A stretch of DNA of 64,000 nt from Photobacterium sp. CCB-ST2H9 (GTDB taxonomy: Bacteria > Pseudomonadota > Gammaproteobacteria > Enterobacterales > Vibrionaceae). Location: NCBI RefSeq assembly GCF_023151555.2, contig NZ_CP100425.1, forward strand, positions 1,364,001 through 1,428,000, in the 5' to 3' direction. A program made the position numbers and the translations under genes. Below the pieces are notes generated by a model. It searched no databases. It saw only the letters and a program-made list of their open reading frames with translations, and was not told the DNA's origin. Shown here in pieces: positions 33,513 to 42,243 of the stretch. Within the stretch, counting starts at the first letter, position 1. Each line of letters opens with the position of its first letter.

Positions 33513-33866
33513 TCAGCTGCCCCGGTATGTGGAGAAGCTGTAAGGGGATACCAGTAACGGGACGTGATAGTGGCTGCTGGTATCGGCAATCCCGAAACGG
33601 ATCACGACATCATCCAGGAAAGGGACCGAAGCCAGTTCAATACCTTGCTGTCTGAAGTAGTGTGCCGTCTCGAAAATCAGCTGATATTTGCCGGCGGTGA
33701 AGTCTTCGCCTTCCAGCAAAGGCTGATCGGTTCGACCATCCGAGTTGGTATGCGTGGTTTTTACCAAAACAAAATCTGTGCCTTCCTGACGGAACAGAGA
33801 CACTTTGATTTCTGCTCCGGGTAAGCCTGAGGCTGTATCAAGCACGTGAGTAGTCAGTTTTCCCAT
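33513..33866 (-). CDS. uraH: 5-hydroxyisourate hydrolase
   Basis: A 117-residue transthyretin-like enzyme that hydrolyses 5-hydroxyisourate to OHCU, the second step of urate breakdown. The N-terminal [14 protein letters not shown], the middle [12 protein letters not shown] and the terminal tetrapeptide YRGS are diagnostic of active hydrolases rather than transthyretin. The ATG at 33866 has GAGG seven bases upstream; a longer frame to 33923 lacks family sequence. No signal peptide, so cytoplasmic. It is divergent from the puuE-uraD-allA-puuD operon and stands alone. Confidence 0.95.
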   Translation of the reverse strand: MGKLTTHVLDTASGLPGAEIKVSLFRQEGTDFVLVKTTHTNSDGRTDQPLLEGEDFTAGKYQLIFETAHYFRQQGIELASVPFLDDVVIRFGIADTSSHYHVPLLVSPYSFSTYRGS

Positions 33867-34165
33867 GGATAACCTCGCGCGTTGCGCTCCTTTAGTTGTA
33901 CGAATATGGATGCTTTGTTGCATAGCATATTCTATGCCTTTCTGTGTGATCCGATATCAGTTCGCTACATTGTATTTAACTATGTACACAACTTTATCGA
34001 TTAGTAAAGGGCTGTGTAACTGAAATGTTAACCCGGATGATAGGCGCGCTAAGCCCTTGTTGGCTATGGGAACTCGATAAGATATTGATATTTAAGAAAC
34101 CAATGATTGGATCACAACTGCTTAACTTTTTTTGATTGTTCACAAAAAATGTTAGGTACATTTTA

Positions 34166-34193
34166 TTTACAAAAAATCTGGATATTGTATACA
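34166..34193 (+). promoter_or_regulatory. promoter of the puuE-uraD-allA-puuD operon
   Basis: A -35 element TTTACA (34166-34171) and a -10 element TATACA (34188-34193) with a 16-bp spacer. Confidence 0.6.
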
Positions 34194-34195
34194 AT
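34184..34195. promoter_or_regulatory. operator ATTGTATACAAT over the puuE -10 element
   Basis: A perfect 12-bp palindrome covering the proposed -10 box. A bound protein would block transcription, so a repressor is expected. The shape resembles GntR-type operators; no gene for such a regulator is in the window. Confidence 0.6.
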
Positions 34196-34219
34196 CGCTG
34201 TTATAAATTGATTATCAGA

Positions 34220-34237
34220 TGGTCATAGCGTTGACCA
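34220..34237. promoter_or_regulatory. inverted repeat TGGTCA-N6-TGACCA before puuE
   Basis: A perfect 6-bp inverted repeat lies in the 5' leader of the operon, 23 bp before the start codon. The half-sites resemble RutR half-sites but in the opposite order. Possible second operator. Confidence 0.4.
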
Positions 34238-34260
34238 ATTAGGATCAAAAGGAGTCATGT

Positions 34261-35184
34261 GTGAGTAATGAGTATCCACGCAATCTGATCGGCTATGGTG
34301 CAGTACCGCCGCACCCTCGTTGGCCAAATGACGCTCGCGTCGCTGTCTCTTTTGTTCTCAACTATGAAGAAGGTGGAGAACGTTGCATTCTTCATGGCGA
34401 TAGTGAGTCGGAAGCATTTTTATCTGAAATCCCAGCGGCGCAGCCTTTTCTGGGTCAACGTCATATCAGCATGGAATCCATTTATGAATACGGCAGCCGT
34501 GCAGGTGTCTGGCGTATCCTGCGTCTGTTTAAGCAATACGATATCCCGCTGACCATTTTTGGTGTCGCGATGGCACTGGAGCGTCACCCGGATGTGGCGA
34601 AAGCTTTTGTTGAGGCAGGCCATGAAATCTGCAGTCACGGATACCGCTGGATTGACTATCAGAACGTGGATGAGTCTGAAGAACGTGATCATATGATGAA
34701 AGCCATCGAGATCATCCAAAACCTGACAGGCGAGCGTCCGTATGGCTGGTACACAGGCCGTACCGGTCCGAATACGCGTCGTCTGGTCGCGGAAGAAGGC
34801 GGATTCCTGTATGACTCGGACGCCTACGATGATGATCTGCCTTACTGGCATGAAGAAGGCCCGAAACCTCAGCTGGTTATTCCTTACACGCTGGATGTCA
34901 ATGACATGCGCTTTGCGACCGTGCAGGGCTTCAATGCCGGTGATCAGTTCTTCAACTATTTAAAAGATACCTTTGACACCCTGTATGAAGAGGGCGCGGC
35001 TGCACCCAAGATGATGTCTGTGGGTCTGCATTGCCGGTTGATTGGCCGTCCGGGACGGATCGCAGCGTTGCGCCGTTTTCTGGAATATGTGAACCAGCAT
35101 GACAAAGTCTGGCTGTGCCGCCGCGTTGATATTGCCAAGCACTGGCACGAGCATCACCCGCACCCAAGTATGAAGGAGTTTTAA
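34261..35184 (+). CDS. puuE: allantoinase PuuE (polysaccharide-deacetylase fold)
   Basis: A 307-residue metal-independent-type allantoinase of the polysaccharide deacetylase/NodB fold, hydrolysing allantoin to allantoate. It is unrelated to the amidohydrolase AllB. Marks are YPRNLIGYGAVPPHPRWPND at the start, FGVAMALERHPDVAKAFVEA, HEICSHGYRWIDYQ, and the C-terminal GLHCRLIGRPGRIAALRRF. The start is a GTG with AAGGAG six bases upstream. It is first in the puuE-uraD-allA-puuD operon; its stop overlaps the uraD start by one base. Confidence 0.95.
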   Translation: MSNEYPRNLIGYGAVPPHPRWPNDARVAVSFVLNYEEGGERCILHGDSESEAFLSEIPAAQPFLGQRHISMESIYEYGSRAGVWRILRLFKQYDIPLTIFGVAMALERHPDVAKAFVEAGHEICSHGYRWIDYQNVDESEERDHMMKAIEIIQNLTGERPYGWYTGRTGPNTRRLVAEEGGFLYDSDAYDDDLPYWHEEGPKPQLVIPYTLDVNDMRFATVQGFNAGDQFFNYLKDTFDTLYEEGAAAPKMMSVGLHCRLIGRPGRIAALRRFLEYVNQHDKVWLCRRVDIAKHWHEHHPHPSMKEF

Positions 35185-35702
35185 TGATGGCACGTTTTAC
35201 GTCTTGCCAACCGAGCCAAATGACCAGGGATGAGTTTGTCGCTCAATTTGCTGATGTTTATGAGCACAGCCCATGGGTGGCGGAAAAAGTTTATGACAAT
35301 GGCATCAGCGAGGCAGATGATGAAATCGCCACGCTCCATGCCCGGATGGCTGATACTTTGTTATCGGCCAGTCATGCAGAACAACTGGCACTGATCAACA
35401 CGCACCCGGATTTAGCCGGACGTGCTGCGGTGAATGGCGAGCTGACGGCGGCATCAACCGCGGAACAGGCAGGCGCAGGGATAGATCAGTGTTCACCTGA
35501 AGAATTCGAAAAATTCAATCGTTACAACGACAGCTACAAAGCACGATTTCAATTTCCCTTCATCATGGCAGTGAAAGGGGCCAATCGTTATCAAATCCTT
35601 GAATCCTTTGAGGAGCGATTAGGTCATGATATTGAGGCTGAGTTCAATAAGGCGCTCGAAGAGATCAATAAGATCGCTTTGTTCCGTCTGCAGACCATGT
35701 AA
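35184..35702 (+). CDS. uraD: OHCU decarboxylase
   Basis: A 172-residue enzyme that decarboxylates 2-oxo-4-hydroxy-4-carboxy-5-ureidoimidazoline to (S)-allantoin, third step of urate breakdown. The catalytic motif INTHPDLAGRAA contains the essential histidine, and the C-terminal RLGHDIEAEFNKALEEINKI is typical. The ATG overlaps the puuE stop and uses AAGGAG inside puuE, so the two are translationally coupled. A second ATG follows directly. Confidence 0.95.
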   Translation: MMARFTSCQPSQMTRDEFVAQFADVYEHSPWVAEKVYDNGISEADDEIATLHARMADTLLSASHAEQLALINTHPDLAGRAAVNGELTAASTAEQAGAGIDQCSPEEFEKFNRYNDSYKARFQFPFIMAVKGANRYQILESFEERLGHDIEAEFNKALEEINKIALFRLQTM

Positions 35703-35722
35703 CCAGGACAGGAATAAAAAGG

Positions 35723-36268
35723 ATGAGTACACCAGTAAGAACACTGACGATTGAGCCGCTAACGCGCGAAGCATTTGCCCCTTTCGGAGATGTAATTGAT
35801 AAAGAAGTCAGCGACTACTTTATGATCAACAATGGTTCGACCCGACGGTACCATGCCATGGCGAATGTGGATGTCGCGACTGAAGGCGGTTCAGCAATCA
35901 TCAGTATCTTTGAAGCCCAGCCTCTGAGCTATCCGCTGCGGATCGCCATGATGGAGCGGCACCCGCTGGGTTCTCAGGCTTTCATTCCTTTACTGGGTCA
36001 TCCGTACCTGATCGTGGTGGCCCCGAAAGGGGATACACCAGACCCCGCTCAGCTTAAGGCGTTTTACAGTAATGGACGTCAGGGCGTGAATTATGGAAAA
36101 GGGGTCTGGCACCACCCGGTGCTGGCGCTGCACGAAAACGACCAGTTTCTGGTGGTTGACCGTGCCGGACCCGGCAATAACTGCGATGAAGTGCACTTCT
36201 CTGACGATGTCCGAATCGAATTATCACTGAGCAGTTTGGAGCAGGAAGCATCAACCGTCGTACTTTGA
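35723..36268 (+). CDS. allA: ureidoglycolate lyase
   Basis: A 181-residue cupin-type enzyme that cleaves ureidoglycolate to glyoxylate and urea. It carries the family blocks LTREAFAPFGDVIDKE, FEAQPLSYPLRIAMMERHPLG, GSQAFIPL and YGKGVWHHPVLAL. It lies 20 bp after uraD and 46 bp before puuD. The enzyme that would supply ureidoglycolate from allantoate (allantoicase, or AllC plus AllE-type steps) is not in the window, so the pathway is not complete here. Confidence 0.94.
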   Translation: MSTPVRTLTIEPLTREAFAPFGDVIDKEVSDYFMINNGSTRRYHAMANVDVATEGGSAIISIFEAQPLSYPLRIAMMERHPLGSQAFIPLLGHPYLIVVAPKGDTPDPAQLKAFYSNGRQGVNYGKGVWHHPVLALHENDQFLVVDRAGPGNNCDEVHFSDDVRIELSLSSLEQEASTVVL

Positions 36269-36314
36269 TAAGCCAGAGGCAATCAAAGAACGCATAACAT
36301 AACAGGAGTTCGTT

Positions 36315-37568
36315 ATGGATCCACATATGACGGAATGGCTGAATCTGGTAATTCGCTGGGTTCACATGATTGTAGGTATCGCATGGATTGGTGCCTCATT
36401 CTACTTTATCTGGCTGGAAAACAACCTGAACCGGGTGAACCCGAAAACCGGCTTATCCGGTGATCTCTGGGCCATTCATGGCGGCGGGATTTACCACCTG
36501 GAAAAATACAAACTGGCGCCACCCAGCATGCCGGAAAATCTGCACTGGTTTAAGTGGGAAGCTTATTTCACCTGGATCACCGGTATTTTGCTGCTGTGTG
36601 TCGTGTATTACCTCAATGCCGATATCTATCTGGTCGCACCGGGTTCCGGTCTGGGCTCAACGGCTTCCGTTGCGCTGGGCGTGGGCGCACTGGCTGCAGG
36701 CTGGATCATCTATAACCTGCTGTGTGATTCACCGCTGGGTAAAACACCGGTCCTGCTGGCAATCCTTCTGTTCTTTGGACTGGTTGGGGCTGCGTATGGT
36801 CTGAGCCAGGTCTTCAGTGGCCGGGGTGCTTATATTCACGTTGGCGCCATCATCGGGACCATCATGGTCGGGAACGTATTCTTCGTCATCATGCCGGCTC
36901 AGCGCGGTCTGGTGAAAGCTATTGAAGAAAACCGCGAACCTGATCCGGTGCTGCCTGCGAAAGGTTTGCTGCGCTCGCGTCACAACAACTACCTGACGCT
37001 GCCTGTATTGTTCATCATGATCAGTAACCATTTCCCGAGCACCTATGGCTCTGAATATAACTGGTTGATTCTGGCAGGTCTGGCGGTATTCAGTATTCTG
37101 GTTCGCCATTACTTCAACACCCGTCATGGTGGTCAGAAGTTTGCCTGGACATTGCCGCTGGCGGCACTGGGCATGGTTGCACTGGCATTTGTGACATCTC
37201 CATACGCCAGCAGAATGGGTGAGACATCTGCTCCTGCGGCGCACGTTGAGTCTACAGCGGTGCAGGGTGAAGCGGGTCAAACCGCAGCAGCACAACCACA
37301 AAACAGTGGTGTGTCTTTTGCCCAGGTGAACAATGTGATTCAGGAGCGCTGTGCAGTCTGCCATTCTGCGCACCCGACTCATGCAGCGTTTAAAACCGCG
37401 CCTGCAGGTGTGATTCTGGATACACCGGAAGAAATTAAAGTCAATGCACCACGTATTGTTGCTCAGGCGGTTCAGACGAAAGTCATGCCGCTGGGTAACC
37501 TGACTCAGATGACTGATGACGAACGTAAGCTTATCGGTGCCTGGGTCAAACAGGGCGCGCAACTCTAG
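36315..37568 (+). CDS. puuD: membrane urate hydroxylase PuuD with C-terminal cytochrome c
   Basis: A 417-residue membrane enzyme oxidising urate to 5-hydroxyisourate and passing electrons to the respiratory chain, in place of the soluble oxygen-dependent uricase. The N-terminal part (about 300 residues) has eight to nine transmembrane helices starting with IRWVHMIVGIAWIGASFYFI, characteristic of the family (DUF989). After a low-complexity linker rich in Ala, Gln and Ser, the C-terminal domain has one heme c site CAVCH and a distal methionine in KVMPLGNLTQM. AGGAG precedes the ATG. Last gene of the operon; a terminator follows. Confidence 0.95.
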   Translation: MDPHMTEWLNLVIRWVHMIVGIAWIGASFYFIWLENNLNRVNPKTGLSGDLWAIHGGGIYHLEKYKLAPPSMPENLHWFKWEAYFTWITGILLLCVVYYLNADIYLVAPGSGLGSTASVALGVGALAAGWIIYNLLCDSPLGKTPVLLAILLFFGLVGAAYGLSQVFSGRGAYIHVGAIIGTIMVGNVFFVIMPAQRGLVKAIEENREPDPVLPAKGLLRSRHNNYLTLPVLFIMISNHFPSTYGSEYNWLILAGLAVFSILVRHYFNTRHGGQKFAWTLPLAALGMVALAFVTSPYASRMGETSAPAAHVESTAVQGEAGQTAAAQPQNSGVSFAQVNNVIQERCAVCHSAHPTHAAFKTAPAGVILDTPEEIKVNAPRIVAQAVQTKVMPLGNLTQMTDDERKLIGAWVKQGAQL

Positions 37569-37908
37569 CGCCCTGTGGGGTGAAAATCCCTGCGTTATAG
37601 TCCGTTAGGCCTGAAATATCCGGTGCTGCTGTCGACCAATCTGCAGTGCCGGGTAAGTAAGGTAATAATCTCCTTTACATATCAATCCATAATATGTGAC
37701 CAGCCCCATACGTCTTGTATCGGGGCTTTTTTTTGTTTCTGATAAATGTCTGAGAAAGATGGTTATTTTTAATTGACTGACGGATAAGCAAGAGGCATTG
37801 ATTTACGGGAATTTTTTGATAACAGGATCACTATTCGAACCTCTTTTCTATGTGTATTGGGATGAGTGCACCTATGTTTCGAACGAAGCATTAAAAAAGG
37901 AGTTGGTC
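37569..37908. other. spacer between puuD and the HsdR-N-like gene
   Basis: About 340 bp containing the puuD terminator at 37702-37734 and, beyond it, AT-rich sequence with the likely promoter of the downstream gene. An open frame from 37798 runs into that gene but its first 37 codons lack family sequence. Confidence 0.6.
37702..37734 (+). terminator. intrinsic terminator after puuD
   Basis: The stem AGCCCC-ATAC with GTAT-C-GGGGCT (one bulged base) is followed by eight T. Confidence 0.9.
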
Positions 37909-39006
37909 ATGGATTTTATCGAAAGATTGCAGACGCTAGCGAAAAAGGTTGAGCAGTTTGCCGGGACACTTGCAACAGAAGAGGCGACGAAAACAGCGCT
38001 GGTCATGCCTTTTTTACATTCAGTTTTAGGCTACGATGTTTTTAATCCGCAAGAAGTGATTCCCGAATTTACGGCAGATACGGCAACGAAAAAAGGCGAG
38101 AAAGTTGATTATGCACTGATGAAAGATGGTGAGGTGCAGATATTGATTGAGTGTAAAAAGTTCGGTGATGAATTATCGACGAAACATGCGGGGCAGCTTT
38201 TTCGTTATTTTTCAGTGACAAATGCCAGAATTGCCATTTTAACCAATGGTGTGAAATATCAGTTTTTTACTGATTTGGATGCACCCAACAAGATGGATGA
38301 AAAGCCTTTCCTGACTTTAGATCTTGAAAATCTGGATGAGCATTTAGTGCCAGAGGTTAAGAAGCTCACGAAAACTTCTTTTGACGTTGATTCTGTGGTG
38401 GATGCCGCAGGGGAACTGAAATATACAAGTCAGATTAAGAAAGTTTTGGGTGATCAGTTTAACCATCCAGAGGAAGATTTCGTTAAATTCTTCACTTCTA
38501 AAGTTTATGACGGGGTTCAGACACCGAAAGTAAAAGCCCAGTTTATGGAATTAACGCAAAAAGCGTTGAAGCAGTTTTTAAATGACAGCATTAATGCGCG
38601 TTTACAATCTGCGATGGGTTCTGAATCAAAATTGTCTCAGATTGAATCAGTTTCTTTATTAAATGATGATGAAGCTGAAAAAGAAGGAGATTCAAAAATT
38701 ATCACGACAGAAGAAGAAATTGAAGGATTCAATGTCGTGAAAGCGATTCTTCGCCAAAAACTGGATGTCTCCCGTATACACTCGCGTGATACACAAAGTT
38801 ATTTTGGCGTGCTTCTTGATGACAATAATCGTAAGCCACTCTGTCGGTTACACTTTAATGCAAAGCAGAAGTATTTGGGTGTGATTGGCGAGGATAAGAA
38901 AGAGACTCGCTATCCGATAGATTGTGTCGATGATCTCTTCAACCATACGGAACTTCTGCTTTCAGTTGCCGAACGTTACATGCAACCCGAACCATCCGCC
39001 TCATAG
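37909..39006 (+). CDS. orphan HsdR-N-like PD-(D/E)XK protein
   Basis: A 365-residue protein whose first ~200 residues resemble the N-terminal nuclease domain of type I restriction HsdR subunits. The PD-(D/E)XK-type core is visible: Asp67 in KVDYAL and the E-x-K pair at 81-83 in QILIECKKFGDELS, with TNGVKYQFFTDLD after it. No helicase motor and no HsdM or HsdS lie nearby. The middle is charged and helical and the C-terminal ~100 residues (from about IEGFNVVKAILRQKL) form a second domain of unknown role. AAGGAG supports the ATG at 37909. Lower GC than its neighbours and its place between purine and NO genes suggest acquisition. It may be a defence or repair nuclease; that is not shown. Confidence 0.82.
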   Translation: MDFIERLQTLAKKVEQFAGTLATEEATKTALVMPFLHSVLGYDVFNPQEVIPEFTADTATKKGEKVDYALMKDGEVQILIECKKFGDELSTKHAGQLFRYFSVTNARIAILTNGVKYQFFTDLDAPNKMDEKPFLTLDLENLDEHLVPEVKKLTKTSFDVDSVVDAAGELKYTSQIKKVLGDQFNHPEEDFVKFFTSKVYDGVQTPKVKAQFMELTQKALKQFLNDSINARLQSAMGSESKLSQIESVSLLNDDEAEKEGDSKIITTEEEIEGFNVVKAILRQKLDVSRIHSRDTQSYFGVLLDDNNRKPLCRLHFNAKQKYLGVIGEDKKETRYPIDCVDDLFNHTELLLSVAERYMQPEPSAS

Positions 39007-39023
39007 CGCAGTGTCCATTAACA

Positions 39024-39050
39024 TGCCCCATCTGTTTTGAAAATGGGGCA
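39024..39050. terminator. convergent hairpin between the HsdR-N-like gene and nsrR
   Basis: Arms TGCCCCAT and ATGGGGCA with an 11-nt loop, followed by GTTTAAT. It abuts the nsrR stop codon. Confidence 0.6.
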
Positions 39051-39052
39051 GT

Positions 39053-39484
39053 TTAATCCTGTGGTCTCATCAGCAATATCAGCAGTTCATTGTTTTCTGT
39101 CAGCATATCCGCAATCGTGCATTTGTCGAGCTGTGCCAGAAAGGCCTCTTTTGCTTTGACCAGATAGTTTTTCAGACGGCAGGCCGGGGTAATGTGACAA
39201 AACTCCGGCGCGCAGTTTACCACCTGCAGCGGTTCCAGGTCCCGTACCACTTGTCCAATCACAATCTGATCCGCCGGTTTCGCCAGACAGATCCCGCCAT
39301 TTTTGCCGCGGACGGTTTTCACATAACCGAGCTGGCCCAGTTTATTGATGATTTTCACCATATGATTTTTCGACACGGCAAAAGTTTCACTGACATGGTT
39401 GATGCTAGTGAGTTCCCCGTCTGGCAAGGCGCCAAGCAGGATCAAGGCACGGAGGCCGTAGTCAGTAAAGTTAGTCAGTTGCAC
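39053..39484 (-). CDS. nsrR: nitric-oxide-sensing repressor NsrR
   Basis: A 143-residue Rrf2-family regulator. The winged helix starts [18 protein letters not shown]; three cysteines at 91, 96 and 102 ([12 protein letters not shown]) are the expected iron-sulfur cluster ligands that NO attacks. NsrR represses NO-detoxification genes and releases them when nitrosylated. It is divergent from hmp with about 115 bp between the starts, and two NsrR-like operators lie in that gap. Confidence 0.95.
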   Translation of the reverse strand: MQLTNFTDYGLRALILLGALPDGELTSINHVSETFAVSKNHMVKIINKLGQLGYVKTVRGKNGGICLAKPADQIVIGQVVRDLEPLQVVNCAPEFCHITPACRLKNYLVKAKEAFLAQLDKCTIADMLTENNELLILLMRPQD

Positions 39485-39526
39485 GGATTTTCCTCTTGTG
39501 GAGCAGTGTTCAGTGTAATTCCTTTA

Positions 39527-39555
39527 TTGACTGAAAGATATATTTCAGATACAAC
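39527..39555 (+). promoter_or_regulatory. hmp promoter
   Basis: TTGACT (39527-39532) and TACAAC (39550-39555) with a 17-bp spacer. The first NsrR-like operator lies across the spacer and the -10 box. Confidence 0.5.
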
Positions 39556-39557
39556 TT
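39535..39557. promoter_or_regulatory. NsrR operator 1
   Basis: The inverted repeat AAGATATATTT-C-AGATACAACTT matches the NsrR pattern of two 11-bp half-sites around one base. Confidence 0.65.
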
Positions 39558-39560
39558 TAA

Positions 39561-39583
39561 AACATGCATTACAGATACATGTT
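39561..39583. promoter_or_regulatory. NsrR operator 2
   Basis: AACATGCATTA-C-AGATACATGTT matches the NsrR half-site pattern AAGATGCATTT at 18 of 22 positions. It sits in a longer inverted repeat (39556-39588) just before the hmp ribosome-binding site. Confidence 0.7.
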
Positions 39584-39598
39584 TTAAAGGAAGTCATT

Positions 39599-40771
39599 AT
39601 GCTCAGTCAGAACACCATTGATATCGTGAAATCCACTGCACCATTACTGGCCGAAACGGGTCCGAAACTCACTGCTCATTTTTATGAGCGGATGTTCCGC
39701 CATCATCCTCAGCTGAAAGATATTTTTAACCTGACCCATCAGGACAGCGGCCGCCAACGCGAAGCTCTGTTCAACGCGGTTTATGGTTATGCCGCGAATA
39801 TCGACAATCTGGAAGTACTGCTGCCTGTGGTTGAAAAAATTGCGCAGAAACATGCCAGCTTCAATATTACAGCCGAACAATACGCGATTGTTGGTGAACA
39901 CTTACTGGGCACGATTGACGAAATGTTCTCGCCGGGCCAGGCTGTACTGGATGCCTGGGCTGAAGCATACGGTTTGTTGTCTACTGTGTTTATTGACCGT
40001 GAAGAGGCGATTTACCAGGAAAATGAGGCAAAAACCGGTGGCTGGCGCGGCACCCGGGAATTCGAACTGGTGGCAAAAACACCAGAGAGTGATGTGATTA
40101 CCAGCTTCGTCTTCATGCCGACCGATGACCAGCCGGTCGCGGCATATCAACCCGGTCAGTATATTGGCATCTACTTAAAGCCTGAGAGCTTTGAGTATCA
40201 GGAAATCCGTCAGTACAGCCTCTCATCAGCCCCGAATGCGCAAACCTATCGAATTTCCGTTAAGCGGGAAGCGCAGGGCACCGTGTCTAACTATTTGCAC
40301 CAGCACTTAAAAGTGGGCGATAAAGTTCGGCTGGCGGCACCGTCGGGTGATTTTTACTTCCGTTCTGACGCTTCTCAGCCGGTCGCACTGATTTCGGCCG
40401 GTGTTGGCTTGACGCCAATGCTGGCGATGTTGGAGAGTATTCAGGAGAGTCATCAGGCGCCTGTGCACTGGTTACATGCAGCGGAAAACCATCACCAGCA
40501 CGCGTTGGGTGCGCACGTTAAGAGCATCGCAGACAAGTCGGAACAGGTTACCAGCCATGTGTGGTATCGCGAACCACAAGGGAAAGATGCAGATTTTGAA
40601 GGACTGATGGATCTCAGCCAGTTAGCAGACACAATTGACTGGCAGAATACGGTGTTCTACTTCTGCGGTCCGGTGCCATTCATGCAGCATATTGCAAAGC
40701 AGCTGCAGGAAAAGGGCGTGCCTGAGTCGCAGATTCACTATGAATGTTTCGGGCCGCATAAGGTGCTGTAA
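39599..40771 (+). CDS. hmp: flavohemoglobin nitric oxide dioxygenase
   Basis: A 390-residue flavohemoglobin that converts NO to nitrate with O2 and NAD(P)H. The N-terminal globin domain (to about 140) has the proximal histidine in AQKHASF. A ferredoxin-reductase FAD domain follows with the RQYSLSSAP motif, then an NAD domain with [14 protein letters not shown] and [10 protein letters not shown]. The ATG at 39599 follows AAAGGAAG. The divergent nsrR gene and two operators upstream indicate NO-induced expression. A tandem terminator with the convergent guaD follows. Confidence 0.97.
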   Translation: MLSQNTIDIVKSTAPLLAETGPKLTAHFYERMFRHHPQLKDIFNLTHQDSGRQREALFNAVYGYAANIDNLEVLLPVVEKIAQKHASFNITAEQYAIVGEHLLGTIDEMFSPGQAVLDAWAEAYGLLSTVFIDREEAIYQENEAKTGGWRGTREFELVAKTPESDVITSFVFMPTDDQPVAAYQPGQYIGIYLKPESFEYQEIRQYSLSSAPNAQTYRISVKREAQGTVSNYLHQHLKVGDKVRLAAPSGDFYFRSDASQPVALISAGVGLTPMLAMLESIQESHQAPVHWLHAAENHHQHALGAHVKSIADKSEQVTSHVWYREPQGKDADFEGLMDLSQLADTIDWQNTVFYFCGPVPFMQHIAKQLQEKGVPESQIHYECFGPHKVL

Positions 40772-40789
40772 GGTTAAGTCAGACTGATA

Positions 40790-40839
40790 AAAAACGCCCG
40801 TCCTCGGCGGTATAACAAACGTGAATACCGAGGGCGGGC
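40790..40839. terminator. convergent terminator between hmp and guaD
   Basis: A long hairpin (GCCCGTCCTCGG pairing with CCGAGGGCGGGC through one G-U pair) is flanked on the left by six A, giving a T-run on the minus strand. It ends the guaD operon and also stands behind hmp. Confidence 0.85.
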
Positions 40840-40869
40840 AAGGATAGACGCATTGTGGAGACGCGAGTT

Positions 40870-42219
40870 TTAACTCGCTTTTTTCTTGGTTACCATTTCT
40901 GGTTCGGTTGTCCCTTCTGAATCATAGGCTTTCTCGCCATAGACGAAGGTTTTGCTGACAGTCCGGTCATCGCCCAGACTCATCAGGACAAAGAGTTGCT
41001 CTTCCAGGGTTTTGGCCTGTTGCATCCGGAAAGACATTAACGGGGTTGCGTGCAAATCCAGCACCACGAAATCGGCTTCTTTCCCCGGTTGCAGGTTGCC
41101 GATTTTTTCGTCCAGATACAGCGCTTTCGCACCGCCCAGTGTTGCCAGATACAGTGATTTGAACGGATGCAGTTTCTGCTGCTGTAATTGCAGCACTTTG
41201 TAGCCCTCGCTCATCGTCTGAAGCAGAGAGAAACTGGTGCCGGCACCGACATCGGTTCCCATCCCGACACGCACGCCATGCTGTTCCATTTTCGGCAGGT
41301 TAAATAAACCGGAGCCCAGGAACAGGTTTGAAGTCGGACAGAACGAAATGGCTGAACCGGTTTCGGCCAGACGCTGACATTCACAGTCGGTCAGGTGAAT
41401 CCCGTGCGCAAAAACGGCACGTTCTTTCAGCAGCTTGTAATGGTCGTAAACATCGAGGTAGGTGTCACGATCCGGGAACAGCTCCAGTACCCATTCAATC
41501 TCTTTCTTGTTCTCAGACAGATGCGTGTGCATGTACACATCCGGATATTCTTCCAGCAGTTTGCCTACGGTCGCCAGCTGTTCATCGGTACTGGTTGGCG
41601 CAAAACGGGGGGTGACCGCATACAGAAGACGATCTTTCTTGTGCCATTTTTCGATCAGGGCTTTGGAATCCTGATAACCTGACTCCGGGGTGTCGGTCAG
41701 GTAATCCGGCGCGTTTCTGTCCATCAGCACTTTACCGGCGATCATCCGCAGTTTGCGTTTTTCAGCTTCTTCAAAAAACACATCCACAGATTCTTTATGC
41801 ACGGTGCCGAACACCAGCGCCGTTGTGGTCCCGTTGCTTGCCAGTTCATCAAAGAAGATATTGGCAACCTGACGGGCATAAACCGGATTCTTGAACTTGA
41901 GTTCTTCCGGGAACGTGTAGTTTTCCAGCCAGTCCAGCAACTGCTCTCCATAAGAGGCAATCATGCCGGTTTGCGGATAGTGAATGTGTGTATCAATGAA
42001 ACCGGCGGTGATCAGTTTGTGTTCGTACTGCGTCACTTGCAGGGGGGACGGTTGGCGTGCCAGCACTTCTTCGGCCGGGCCGATATCCAGAATATGGCCG
42101 TTTTCCACGACCAGAACACCGTCTTCAAAAAATTCAAAACTGTTTTCAAGCCCGACGTCATGGGGATCGGCAATGCTGTGTAAAATCGCTGAGCGATAAG
42201 CTGTGCGTTGTGTTGTCAT
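40870..42219 (-). CDS. guaD: guanine deaminase
   Basis: A 449-residue zinc amidohydrolase converting guanine to xanthine. The metal-binding FIDTHIHYPQTGMIASYGEQ, the HTHLSENKKEIEWV block, FAHGIHLTDCECQRLAE and GTDVGAGTSFSLLQTM are characteristic of GuaD. AAGGAAATTTAA precedes the ATG. It is the last gene of the xdhA-xdhB-xdhC-guaD operon, 24 bp after xdhC, so guanine is deaminated and the xanthine oxidised by products of one transcript. Confidence 0.96.
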   Translation of the reverse strand: MTTQRTAYRSAILHSIADPHDVGLENSFEFFEDGVLVVENGHILDIGPAEEVLARQPSPLQVTQYEHKLITAGFIDTHIHYPQTGMIASYGEQLLDWLENYTFPEELKFKNPVYARQVANIFFDELASNGTTTALVFGTVHKESVDVFFEEAEKRKLRMIAGKVLMDRNAPDYLTDTPESGYQDSKALIEKWHKKDRLLYAVTPRFAPTSTDEQLATVGKLLEEYPDVYMHTHLSENKKEIEWVLELFPDRDTYLDVYDHYKLLKERAVFAHGIHLTDCECQRLAETGSAISFCPTSNLFLGSGLFNLPKMEQHGVRVGMGTDVGAGTSFSLLQTMSEGYKVLQLQQQKLHPFKSLYLATLGGAKALYLDEKIGNLQPGKEADFVVLDLHATPLMSFRMQQAKTLEEQLFVLMSLGDDRTVSKTFVYGEKAYDSEGTTEPEMVTKKKAS

Positions 42220-42243
42220 TTAAATTTCCTTCATTTACCGCTT

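Larger units (their letters stand above)
33867..34260. other. divergent regulatory region between uraH and puuE
   Basis: About 390 bp, AT-rich, without a gene. It holds the puuE promoter with the ATTGTATACAAT palindrome and an inverted repeat near the puuE start. I see no structured RNA. Confidence 0.6.

Noticed and set aside
36729..37562. Minus-strand ORF of 277 codons under puuD
   Set aside because: Antisense shadow, His/Arg/Cys-rich composition typical of the wrong frame.
37798..37908. Upstream extension of the HsdR-N-like ORF
   Set aside because: Good AAGGAG site and family-like N-terminus begin at 37909; the extension shows no domain sequence.
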